Below, piece after piece: positions 34,472 through 42,105 of a stretch of 46,719 nucleotides of DNA. The DNA is taken from contig PNAS01000078.1 of NCBI GenBank assembly GCA_003169695.1, positions 1 to 46,719 on the forward strand, written 5' to 3'. Within the stretch, counting starts at the first letter, position 1, and every line of letters starts with the position of its first letter. The position numbers were made by a program, and so were the translations under genes. The notes under the pieces were generated by a model. That model worked only from the letters and a program-made list of their open reading frames with translations, did not search any database and had not been told where the DNA came from. The DNA comes from Spartobacteria bacterium (GTDB lineage Bacteria > Verrucomicrobiota > Verrucomicrobiia > Chthoniobacterales > UBA10450).

Positions 34472-35986
34472 TTAGGCGCTGCGATCGGCGGAAAAGGCCC
34501 GGCACCAGACGAAATAAACTGGGATGCCGGTCAACACGAGCAGATAACCAATTCCAGAAGTCGTAGGCGCAAGATACGCGAGATCGATAATCAAAAAGGC
34601 AGCAAGAACTATAGAAATAATCGGGACAATAGGATAACCCCAGGTCCGATAGGGACGTTGCGCGTCGGCGCTCTTATTGCGCAGAGCGATGACGGCGACG
34701 ACGAGCAGCACGTAAAAGACGAGATCGGCCGAGACGATGTACTCGAGCAATTGCGTATAGACGTTGCCATAGCTGACGTCGCCGGTCGCCGGGTTCGTCG
34801 TGACAGTGCGAGGCAGGGTAAGAAACGCCGCCCACATCCCCTGCGCGACCAATGCTGCAGCCGGAACATTTCGCGCGTTGATTGTTCCAATCCGCCGGAA
34901 AAATAAACGGTCGCGCGCCATCGCATAATAAACGCGGGAGCCCGCGAGGATGAGTCCGTTGTTGCAGCCGAATGTGGAAATCATGATCGCGGCAGCCATC
35001 GCGAGCGCACCTGGCTTTCCAAAAACGGAATTCATTGCGGCGACCGCCACTCGATTCTGTGGAGCGTGCTGGATCCCGTCGAGTGGAAGGGTCGCGACGT
35101 ACGCGAGGTTTGCGAGGATGTAGAGGACGACGACCAATCCGCAGCCGGCAAGCAGCGCGCGCGCGAGATTTCGACCCGGATCGCGCACCTCACTTCCAAT
35201 GAAGGTCACGTTCGTCCAGGCGGTTTGCGCGAAAAGGGGACCCACCATTGCTTTGCCAAAGAGCAACGCGAGCGCGAGACCGCCGACGATAGTGAAACCG
35301 GGCTGCGCCGTCTGCGGATTCCAGCCGTTCCTCCACGAATCCCACCAATCCACCGAGAGCGCCGCGCTGTCCGCCTTCCAACCTAACGAAAGGCCAATGA
35401 CGATCAGGGCGAGGAGGGCGGCCGTTTTCGCGAACGTAAATGTGTTCTGGACAAATTTTCCGGTTTCGAGACCGCGCGTATTTGCCCAGGTGAGCAAGAG
35501 AATCAGGGCGACGGCCATGAGTTGTTCGGTCGAAAGACTGATGGCGTAGCCGCCGAAGAGATGGATCGGACTGATGAGGTAATGATCCGTGACGATCGCA
35601 GGCGCGAAGACTCCCACAAACTTGACAAAGGCAATCGCCACCGCGGCGATCGTTCCCGTTTGAATAACGAGAAAGAGTGTCCAGCCGAAAAGAAAACCGA
35701 GTGAGGGGCCATAGGCTTCGCGAAGGAAAACGTAGACTCCGCCGGCGCGCGGCATCATCGCCGCCAGTTCGGAGCAACAGAGGGCGCCGGTGATTGTCAT
35801 CAAGCCGGCGACCGCCCAGGCGAGCAGCAACCATCCCGGGGCGCCGATCAGTCGCGCGGATTCCGCCGAGGTGATGAAGATACCGGAGCCGATCATCGAG
35901 CCGACAACGATCATGGTCGCGTCGAGTGGTCCGAGACCGCGGACTAATCTCTGATTTTCGCTGTGCGATTGTTCAGGCTTTTCCAT
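34472..35986 (-). CDS. APC-superfamily amino acid permease
   Basis: Starting at the ATG at 35986 the protein has 504 residues and twelve or more helices. The APC signature VVGSMIGSGIFITSAESARL lies in the first helix, and GALCCSELAAMMPRAGGVYV is the typical helix 2 to 3 sequence. The open frame extends upstream, but that part reads through the palindromic repeat and is not protein-like. It imports or exchanges amino acids; the substrate is not predictable from sequence. Its position after pxpBCA on the same strand suggests glutamate, pyroglutamate or a related compound (inference). Confidence 0.88.
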   Translation of the reverse strand: MEKPEQSHSENQRLVRGLGPLDATMIVVGSMIGSGIFITSAESARLIGAPGWLLLAWAVAGLMTITGALCCSELAAMMPRAGGVYVFLREAYGPSLGFLFGWTLFLVIQTGTIAAVAIAFVKFVGVFAPAIVTDHYLISPIHLFGGYAISLSTEQLMAVALILLLTWANTRGLETGKFVQNTFTFAKTAALLALIVIGLSLGWKADSAALSVDWWDSWRNGWNPQTAQPGFTIVGGLALALLFGKAMVGPLFAQTAWTNVTFIGSEVRDPGRNLARALLAGCGLVVVLYILANLAYVATLPLDGIQHAPQNRVAVAAMNSVFGKPGALAMAAAIMISTFGCNNGLILAGSRVYYAMARDRLFFRRIGTINARNVPAAALVAQGMWAAFLTLPRTVTTNPATGDVSYGNVYTQLLEYIVSADLVFYVLLVVAVIALRNKSADAQRPYRTWGYPIVPIISIVLAAFLIIDLAYLAPTTSGIGYLLVLTGIPVYFVWCRAFSADRSA

Positions 35987-36031
35987 TCGAGCTTTCGTAA
36001 ATGTTCCTGCGCTGGTCTCCGAAATGACTTT

Positions 36032-36101
36032 GGTAGGGCGAGACTCCGTCGAGCCTGACGTGGCGAAACAATCCGCCGGCTCGACAGAGTCTCGCCCTAC
36101 C
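36032..36101. repeat. Palindromic intergenic repeat (REP/MITE-like)
   Basis: Two 23-nt arms, 36032-36054 and 36079-36101, are reverse complements with one mismatch. They begin GGTAGGGCGAGACTC and end GAGTCTCGCCCTACC, with a 24-nt loop. The element fills the gap between pxpA and the permease. It probably forms a strong hairpin in RNA, and may have spread as a REP-like or miniature element. It has no coding capacity. Confidence 0.75.
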
Positions 36102-36112
36102 AAAAAAGATAT

Positions 36113-36868
36113 TCATGGCGTGGGCCGGGGTGCTTGAATCGAAACGCCGTTTTTTTCCAGGCTTGTGCGAAGAGATCGTGCAAACTCGACGGCGCCGGGC
36201 GTGTCGCCGTGAACGCAAATTGTTTCCGCTTGGACTTCGACATCTTTTCCTTCGACCGAACGAACCACGCCTTCGCGCAACATTCGGAACACTCTGACCG
36301 CGGCTTCCTCGGAATCGTGCAGCAACGCGTCAGGCCGTGTGCGTGGGACGAGCGACCCATCCGCGAGGTAATTTCTATCAGCAAAAACTTCCCGCACGAC
36401 GCGCAGCTTCGCCGATTGGGCGGCGCGCTCGAGCGCGCTCTCCCCGGGCGCAAACAAAAACAACGACGGGTCAACCGCGAGAACTGTCTGCACAATCCAT
36501 TCCGCCAGTTTTTCATCGCGCACCGCCATGTTGTAAAGCGCGCCGTGCGGTTTCACATGGTTTACCCGCGCGCCAGCCGCGGTGGCCATCGCCTGGAAGG
36601 CGCCAAGCTGATAAGCAACGATTGCGAAGGCTTCCCCTGCCGGAAGGGCAACCTCCATCCGGCCAAAATTCTCCCGGTCGGCGAAACTTGGGTGAGCTCC
36701 TACCGCCACGCCACGCTCTCGAGCCGCGCGAATCGACGCGAGGATAGAAACTGGATCTCCGGCATGAAAGCCGCACGCAATGCTGGCTGAACTTACCAGC
36801 TGCAACAACTCATCGTCGTGTCCGGCGCCTTCCCCGAGATCGGCATTGAGATCGACGACCAAGTTCAT
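36113..36868 (-). CDS. pxpA: 5-oxoprolinase subunit PxpA (LamB/YcsF)
   Basis: This 251-residue protein is of normal PxpA length. It has the family start DLNADLGEG (about residues 5-13), SIACGFHAGDP, GVAVGAHPSFADRENFGR and HVKPHGALYN. PxpA works with PxpB and PxpC to open 5-oxoproline to glutamate using ATP. Its ATG overlaps the stop of pxpC by four bases, so the two are translationally coupled. All expected His and Asp motif residues are present. Confidence 0.93.
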   Translation of the reverse strand: MNLVVDLNADLGEGAGHDDELLQLVSSASIACGFHAGDPVSILASIRAARERGVAVGAHPSFADRENFGRMEVALPAGEAFAIVAYQLGAFQAMATAAGARVNHVKPHGALYNMAVRDEKLAEWIVQTVLAVDPSLFLFAPGESALERAAQSAKLRVVREVFADRNYLADGSLVPRTRPDALLHDSEEAAVRVFRMLREGVVRSVEGKDVEVQAETICVHGDTPGAVEFARSLRTSLEKNGVSIQAPRPTP

Positions 36869-37851
36869 GACGCTTGCAGGCTGAGCCCGATGCGGAAACG
36901 CGTGAAATCCTCCTCGCGTTCGCGCAGGAGTTGCTGCGCCACGGCCAGGGAGACGTCATAAAAACGAACGAGACCGCCAGGCCAAAGCTGCGCGGCGATC
37001 GGCAGGTCCACTGTGATCACGTGAGCGATTTTCGGATAACCACCGATGGTTTGGCAATCACCGAGCAATAGAATTGGCTTTCCGTTTGGGGGAACTTGCA
37101 ACGTCCCGGGCCCGACAGCTTCTGAAAGGAGATCGCTCGGATCCTGGCGAGGCAAGCTCGGTCCATCGAGGCGGGCGCCCATGCGATCGGAATCCAATGT
37201 CACGGTAAAGGGCGCGCCGACCAATGAAGTTTGCGCTTCTGGTGTGAAGCGCGTCCAGTCTGGGCCTTGAACGATGCGAAGAAAACGATCGCGAGCCGCT
37301 GTTGTCACCCATGCGGACGGCGCGGTCCATTCCGCAATTCTCCGATCACCGAACATTTTCGCGACGCGAGCCGGCAAAACCGACGGTTCTCCGAGTGGGA
37401 GCGCGTCTCCATCGCGGAGAGCCCGCCCCTCATGGCCACCGAAATCTCCGCGCAGGTCGGTGGAGCGACTGCCGAGGACCGGCGGCAGATCGATCCCCCC
37501 AGAAATTGCCAGCCAGGCGCGCGCGCCTGCTTTTGGCGCGGCCATGACAAGCTCTTCGTCCTTCGCGATGAGTCCCGCGTGACCAGGCGGAAGATTTTCG
37601 TCGCCGAGGCGAACGGCGAACGCGCCACCACACCACGCCACGACGCGTTGATCGTCAAAGCGGAGGCGCAGGCTTCCCAGCGTAGCCTCCAGACCCGCGG
37701 CTGAGTCTTCGTTGCCGGCCAGCGCATTCGCGACCCGCATCGCATGGGAATCCAAGGCACCGCCGACTGAAATCCCCGATTGCCGATAGCCCGCGCGACC
37801 CAGGTCCTGCACGGATGTTAGAAAGCCGGCTGAACGGACGAACACGTTCAT
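36865..37851 (-). CDS. pxpC: 5-oxoprolinase subunit PxpC
   Basis: With the ATG at 37851, overlapping the pxpB stop by four bases, this is a 328-residue PxpC (biotin-dependent carboxylase-like, KipA/YbgK family). Typical blocks are FLTSVQDLGRAGYRQSGISV, GGALDSHAMRVANALAGNED, AWLAISGGIDLPPVLGSRST, GCQ-like GDCQTIGGYP and PIAAQLWPGG. It forms the ATPase/carboxylation-like half of 5-oxoprolinase with PxpB. The open frame continues upstream for 95 codons but only inside pxpB. Confidence 0.93.
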   Translation of the reverse strand: MNVFVRSAGFLTSVQDLGRAGYRQSGISVGGALDSHAMRVANALAGNEDSAAGLEATLGSLRLRFDDQRVVAWCGGAFAVRLGDENLPPGHAGLIAKDEELVMAAPKAGARAWLAISGGIDLPPVLGSRSTDLRGDFGGHEGRALRDGDALPLGEPSVLPARVAKMFGDRRIAEWTAPSAWVTTAARDRFLRIVQGPDWTRFTPEAQTSLVGAPFTVTLDSDRMGARLDGPSLPRQDPSDLLSEAVGPGTLQVPPNGKPILLLGDCQTIGGYPKIAHVITVDLPIAAQLWPGGLVRFYDVSLAVAQQLLREREEDFTRFRIGLSLQAS

Positions 37852-38558
37852 TGGGGAAAGCCGCCAAATTCTTCGCGCGAAATTTCCCGGAAACGCACTC
37901 GATCTCCTGCTCGAAGAATCGTGGGAGGTTCGCGTTGAACGTCGAACAAGCGAAGCGGTGTTCGCCCAATCACGTTCCAACCACCGGGGGAATTTCGCGG
38001 ATAGATCCCCGTTTGTGCGCCGCCGATCGCAACTGAGCCCGCGGGAACGTCCTTGCGCGGAGCCGCCCGCCGCGGTGTCGCGAGTTCCGATGGCAGCCCG
38101 CTCAGGAACGGAAAACCGGCAATGAATCCCACACAATTAACGCGATACGCCGCGCTCGAATGGCGGTGGATCACTTCAGCTTCAGCCAGGCCGGCAACGC
38201 GCGCGACATCGCCGATATCGGGAGCGAATTCGCGGTCATAGCAAACTGGAATTTCAATCAATTGCGTCTTGACGCCTTTTTCGCTCCCAGCGGATCGAAC
38301 CTTCAGTGCACTCTCGATTTTTGCGCTGAGCCAATCGAAAGGCTCCTGTTCGGGTGCCGCACGAGCGATACCGGCCACATCGAAAAAGATGCCGACCGTA
38401 GAGTAGGCTGGCGCCAGCTCGGTTACGCCTGGAATTGCGGCCGCCTCAAGAGAGCGAAGAGCCGCGAGCACCGCATTCAAAGAGGCCTCGGGATTACGCG
38501 CGAAATCATCGACGACGCGAACGATCAGCGCAGAATCTCCGAGCGGCACAATTTCCAT
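37848..38558 (-). CDS. pxpB: 5-oxoprolinase subunit PxpB
   Basis: This 236-residue protein is KipI/YbgJ-like. It begins MEIVPLGDSALIVRV and has PVCYDREFAPDIGDVARVAG, VNCVGFIAGFPFLSGLP and GGAQTGIYPRNSPGGWNVIGR. With PxpC it makes the second component of ATP-dependent 5-oxoprolinase. First of the three pxp genes, it lies 34 nt after a small membrane-protein gene. Confidence 0.93.
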   Translation of the reverse strand: MEIVPLGDSALIVRVVDDFARNPEASLNAVLAALRSLEAAAIPGVTELAPAYSTVGIFFDVAGIARAAPEQEPFDWLSAKIESALKVRSAGSEKGVKTQLIEIPVCYDREFAPDIGDVARVAGLAEAEVIHRHSSAAYRVNCVGFIAGFPFLSGLPSELATPRRAAPRKDVPAGSVAIGGAQTGIYPRNSPGGWNVIGRTPLRLFDVQREPPTILRAGDRVRFREISREEFGGFPQ

Positions 38559-38592
38559 TTGAAGGAATCCGCTATCCCAATCTTTCTACGCT

Positions 38593-38877
38593 CTAGCGGC
38601 GAACAGCGTTACCGGATGAATCCTCCGCCGAGACCGCGACGGCCACATCTTTCACCGATTCCTTAATCTTTTCGACCGTGGGGTGGACTTCTTGAAGCAT
38701 ATCATGCTCGGCCCTCGACAGCGTCTCGATCCGCTTTGTCACTTCGTGCAACTCCTCCAACATGGCGTGCTGGCGAGCTGAGAGGCGGTGCATCCACCAG
38801 AAGCAAACTACCCAACAGCCGGTGCCGACCCACGCGAGGACTAATGCAATCGTCTGGACATCGAAACGCGTATTCAT
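38593..38877 (-). CDS. Small membrane protein with cytoplasmic coiled coil
   Basis: This 94-residue protein has one N-terminal helix (about residues 9-28, IALVLAWVGTGCWVVCFWWM). It is followed by a helical, heptad-like stretch (MLEELHEVTKRIETLSRAEH; DMLQEVHPTVEKIKESVKDV) and a short flexible tail. Function is unknown. It lies just upstream of pxpB on the same strand and may be the first gene of that transcript, though a separate role is equally possible. Confidence 0.65.
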   Translation of the reverse strand: MNTRFDVQTIALVLAWVGTGCWVVCFWWMHRLSARQHAMLEELHEVTKRIETLSRAEHDMLQEVHPTVEKIKESVKDVAVAVSAEDSSGNAVRR

Positions 38878-38918
38878 TCAGCGAGTCTTCACAGGTGATT
38901 GAAATCTCGTGTCATCCG

Positions 38919-38924
38919 TATAAT
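38919..38924 (+). promoter_or_regulatory. Possible -10 box for the MalG-like gene
   Basis: A perfect TATAAT at 38919-38924 stands 88 bases before the gene at 39012. TTGAAA lies 14 bases upstream, shorter than the usual spacer, so the -35 match is weak. Confidence 0.3.
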
Positions 38925-39011
38925 AGGCAGAGAATTAATCGCTTCACTTTGGGCGAAAGCCAACTAATCGGCGACAATCTTATTGCAGTCTGAAAGAACT
39001 CCGCCTTCCCG

Positions 39012-39623
39012 ATGTCCAAACCACTCATAATCTGTCTGATCGCCGTGACCGTTAATCTCGGCGGGATGGTCGCGATTTGTTCGTTCATGGCCTTCTTCCT
39101 TGCCCGGCTCCATTGGCACGGTCGCGGCGTCCTCCCCGTGCTCGTGACGATAATTGTGGGGGGATTGTTCTGGATTGTGCCCGCGATGATTGGCTTCGAC
39201 TACTCCATCGTCGGGACCTCCGCCTCTTATTCATTGTGTTTTGGCAACTGGTTGGTCTCGGCATTTGCCATCGTCCTTTTCTGCCAAACCGTGAAAGGGA
39301 TTCCGCGCCAACTGGAAGATTCGGCGCGAGTGGATGGATGCTCTTGGTTGGGGACCTATTGGCATGTCGTCTTACCACTCGTTAGGCGCGAGCTTTGGTT
39401 CATCGCTTTTTTGATCGTGATGGCAACTGCGCTTCCCTTTTGGACCAATCTTACAGCGCCGGGTGGGACCGCCCTTGGGCCATTCTTCGCGTTTGCTCAC
39501 ATAGCGGCCTACGGCTCCGTCGGCACCATGGCAGCCATATCCGTAATCACGAGTTTTCCCGTCATCGCGATCTTCTTGGCCGCGAAACACAACACCCCCG
39601 CGGGGGCAAAGCCTTCTGAGTGA
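39012..39623 (+). CDS. MalG-like ABC-transporter permease fragment or homolog (orphan)
   Basis: This 203-residue membrane protein has about five helices and an EAA-type cytoplasmic loop at about residues 102-123 (EDSARVDGCSWLGTYWHVVLP). That loop is the contact site with the ATPase in binding-protein-dependent importers. It is shorter than normal MalG-type permeases (about 280 residues) and no ATPase, binding protein or MalF-like partner is adjacent. It may be a reduced or repurposed membrane protein. Confidence 0.6.
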   Translation: MSKPLIICLIAVTVNLGGMVAICSFMAFFLARLHWHGRGVLPVLVTIIVGGLFWIVPAMIGFDYSIVGTSASYSLCFGNWLVSAFAIVLFCQTVKGIPRQLEDSARVDGCSWLGTYWHVVLPLVRRELWFIAFLIVMATALPFWTNLTAPGGTALGPFFAFAHIAAYGSVGTMAAISVITSFPVIAIFLAAKHNTPAGAKPSE

Positions 39624-39641
39624 AGAGCGGTTTGCGCGCGG

Positions 39642-40223
39642 TTACTTTGCACGGGCCGCTTCGATCTGAATATCGACCGCGACTTCGTCGCCGATCATCG
39701 AGACCGCTTCGACGCTTTTGCTCCACGATAATCCAAACTCACCGCGTTTGAGCGGCGCTGTTGTGATACGCCAATGGCTTATCTGATTTTCCGCTGCTCC
39801 AAGCAGCTGGGCATGGAGCGTGATCGTCCGTGTCACGCCATGCATCGTCAAATCACCTGTAATTTCCCCGGTGCTGGGGCCGGTCTGTTTCACGTGGCGG
39901 CTTTTGAATGTGATTTCCGGATACTTGCCGACGCTAAAAAAATCCTCGCCGCGCAGATGCTCGTCCCGCTTCGCGATCGCGGTATCGATGCTCGCGGCCT
40001 GAATCGTCGCGATGACGGAAGATTTCTCCGGATGCTCGCGATCGACATCGATTGTCCCACTGAACTTCGTGAACTTGCCGGTGGCGGTTCCGAAGAAGTG
40101 TCGAACCTTGAATTCAATCGTCGAGCGCGATGGATCAAATCTGAAAATCTCATTCCCACGAGCTGAGGCACCGCCAACCACCAGACACAAACCAAGCGCG
40201 AGAAGCAGACGAGAAGATTTCAT
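39642..40223 (-). CDS. YceI-family periplasmic protein
   Basis: ATG at 40223 gives 193 residues with a Sec signal peptide (MKSSRLLLALGLCLVVGGAS). The mature part is a typical YceI lipocalin-like barrel: FDPSRSTIEFKVRHFFGTAT, DVDREHPEKSSVIATIQAAS, DEHLRGEDFFSVGKYPEITF and GDLTMHGVTRTITLHAQ. YceI proteins bind long isoprenoids or other apolar ligands in the periplasm. A TTG two codons upstream is an alternative start. Convergent with the MalG-like gene. Confidence 0.9.
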   Translation of the reverse strand: MKSSRLLLALGLCLVVGGASARGNEIFRFDPSRSTIEFKVRHFFGTATGKFTKFSGTIDVDREHPEKSSVIATIQAASIDTAIAKRDEHLRGEDFFSVGKYPEITFKSRHVKQTGPSTGEITGDLTMHGVTRTITLHAQLLGAAENQISHWRITTAPLKRGEFGLSWSKSVEAVSMIGDEVAVDIQIEAARAK

Positions 40224-40330
40224 GTGCAAAGCTGCTTCAATCGTCCACGCGTTGGCAAGTGGTCGATGGTAACGCCGGTGTTACCTTCGCAAGCAGACCG
40301 ACCGACCGCAAGTTGAAGCGCTTCAGTATC

Positions 40331-40876
40331 TCAGTGCGCTGCAAGTGACTTGCGCAGGTTCGCACGCGAGCTCGGCAGTCGGCCGAAAAGATTTGCCAAC
40401 GCCAAAGCGGGATCGCTCTTCAGCATTTTCGTATCATGCACACCGGCGACCCGTGCCAGCTCGGTTTCGAAATGGAGAAGGGCGCGAAGGTTTGGATCTT
40501 TCGCGCTCAGATAAGTGAAGGCGCGCCGAAGCAGTGCGAACAGCTCCGGCTCGTGATGGTCGGACTCTGTGCAGATCTCGATTAATTCGACGAAATACGA
40601 TGCGGTCTGCGTCCGGCGAAAAGTTTCCCGAATGCCGCCAAATGGGTTCTTGAGCGCAACTTCCGTCAACGTATGCAGGTTCGACTTCCTGCTGCGTGCG
40701 ATCTGGATTTCTGCTTCGAAGAATAGATCGAGCTTGCCGGCAAACGGACTTTTCGCGCGCCGAGCGCCCCGCGCCACGGTCTGAATGCAGCCTAAAGACT
40801 CAGTGCACCACGAAACGATGAGACTGGTATCGCTCAGCTTACGTTTCCGAAGCAGGATGCCAGTCGTGGTTTCCAC
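40331..40876 (-). CDS. recO: DNA repair protein RecO (short form)
   Basis: This 181-residue protein begins at GTG (40874-40876), with an in-frame stop a few codons upstream. The N-terminal OB-fold pattern TGILLRKRKLSDTSLIVSWC, then VARGARRAKSPFAGKLDLFF, is a clear RecO start. Helices follow (TASYFVELIEICTESDHHEP, LLHFETELARVAG). It is shorter than most RecO proteins (about 240) and lacks the Cys zinc finger. RecO anneals ssDNA and loads RecA with RecR at gaps. Confidence 0.85.
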   Translation of the reverse strand: METTTGILLRKRKLSDTSLIVSWCTESLGCIQTVARGARRAKSPFAGKLDLFFEAEIQIARSRKSNLHTLTEVALKNPFGGIRETFRRTQTASYFVELIEICTESDHHEPELFALLRRAFTYLSAKDPNLRALLHFETELARVAGVHDTKMLKSDPALALANLFGRLPSSRANLRKSLAAH

Positions 40877-40936
40877 GTTGCACTGTTACGGCCGGTTGGT
40901 CGCGCGTGCACCTCCGCGGTGCGGCGGGAGACGCCC

Positions 40937-41024
40937 AGGTGGATCGGGCGCTCCGCCGCGCGATGCTTCTATTCCCCGGCTTCGCCGGCACTTTGTCATC
41001 GAGCGCGGAGCGCTCGATCCACCT
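40937..41024. repeat. Palindromic intergenic repeat
   Basis: Arms at 40937-40965 and 40997-41024 are imperfect reverse complements: AGGTGGATCGGGCGCTCC on the left and GGAGCGCTCGATCCACCT on the right. The 31-nt loop itself contains the small hairpin CCGGCTTCGCCGG. It lies between recO and the PD40-protein gene. Confidence 0.7.
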
Positions 41025-41039
41025 GCGAACGCGACGCCG

Positions 41040-42020
41040 TCAATCGCCGCTCTTGCGGACCGTGATGGTGGCCGGTGTTTTTCCCGGCCGATACATGGAG
41101 GCTCCGTAACAAATTGCGGCGGTTCCTTCGCGCGCATAACGCGCCTTTTTCAGGCTCGCGTCCCAACGTTCGACGTAGCTGCAGTTCGCGGTTTTGGTAC
41201 TGCCAGGAATGGGAACATAACGCACGTAATCCATAGCCAGGAACGCGGCTTCCCCGGGCAGTGGAATTGGCGCGGCCCAATTCGGCGATAAGCGCACAAA
41301 GCGACGATTCGTCAGGTCGAGTGCGTAATCGGTATCACCGTCCGTGCTGTTCAGGTGCACTCCAAAAAACGCGAGGCGGAGCGGTGGCTCTAGCAGAAAA
41401 CGATCCTCCCTCCCCTCTAACTGAAGTTGCTCGACCGCGCCTTCAAAGCCGGGGAGCTTCGCAAATTCCATTTCCTTTCCCGATTTCAAATCGCGCAGGA
41501 GATAATGCCTTCCGTGGCCCGGCCCGTTGATCGAGTCGTCTTCGTCCTGCTTTATTTCGCGCAGGACCAGCTCCACCGAACCGTCGGGCGCACGAAAGTG
41601 AGGACCGCGTTGCCCAAAGGGCGTCGAATTTTCATCGTCACCCGATCCCTGATCCGGCCAGGCAAAATAGGGCGAACTCTTCGCGGCCGAATACCACTCC
41701 GGCGCCGCATCCAGCCGCTTAAGCGCAGCATCACTCGGCTGGATGCTCCAAAACTCGAACTTGTCCTCGCCGATCTCGCGGGTGAACACGACCGTTTCGC
41801 CGTCCGGCGCGAAAATCGGATCCAGATCCTGGCCCGAGTCGTCCTTGGTCAATTGCCGGAGAAACGTTCCGTCTTCGCGATAGAGAAAAAGATGGGCGTG
41901 GCTCGTTCCTTCGGCCTCGAGATAACGAATCGCAACCACTATCTCCGACGCCGCGTGTGCTCGCGCCATTGTCACAACCATCCATACCGCGACCGCAAAT
42001 AGTCCGAGCGCTCTTCTCAT
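41040..42020 (-). CDS. Secreted TolB/PD40-type beta-propeller protein
   Basis: Starting at the ATG at 42020 this is a 326-residue protein with a Sec signal peptide (MRRALGLFAVAVWMVVTMARAHA, cleavage near residue 24). PD40-like repeats follow (SGQDLDPIFAPDGETVVFTR, then FEFWSIQPSDAALKRLDAAP), each with the F-xPDG strand typical of the family. The remainder has a WYSAAKSSPYFAWPD block and strands to the C-terminus. No enzymatic motif is visible. The periplasmic or surface role is unknown. The open frame extends 13 codons further upstream. Confidence 0.75.
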   Translation of the reverse strand: MRRALGLFAVAVWMVVTMARAHAASEIVVAIRYLEAEGTSHAHLFLYREDGTFLRQLTKDDSGQDLDPIFAPDGETVVFTREIGEDKFEFWSIQPSDAALKRLDAAPEWYSAAKSSPYFAWPDQGSGDDENSTPFGQRGPHFRAPDGSVELVLREIKQDEDDSINGPGHGRHYLLRDLKSGKEMEFAKLPGFEGAVEQLQLEGREDRFLLEPPLRLAFFGVHLNSTDGDTDYALDLTNRRFVRLSPNWAAPIPLPGEAAFLAMDYVRYVPIPGSTKTANCSYVERWDASLKKARYAREGTAAICYGASMYRPGKTPATITVRKSGD

Positions 42021-42084
42021 TTCGCCGGTTTGCCGCAAGCCGCGGCTCTTGTCAATCATGCCGCGCCGTTCCGCTCCAACTTGC

Positions 42085-42105
42085 GGACGCCGCAGCGCGG
42101 CGTCC
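42085..42105. terminator. Perfect stem-loop after lpdA
   Basis: GGACGCCGC-AGC-GCGGCGTCC is a perfect nine-base-pair stem with a three-base loop, starting one base after the lpdA stop (42106-42108 on the - strand). No T-tract follows in the direction of lpdA transcription, so it may be an RNA-stabilising palindromic repeat rather than an intrinsic terminator. Confidence 0.45.

Noticed and set aside
34424..34906. 160-residue + strand frame after the YetF gene
   Set aside because: It runs antisense through the permease gene, is hydrophilic and unlike any family; the permease frame is clearly coding.
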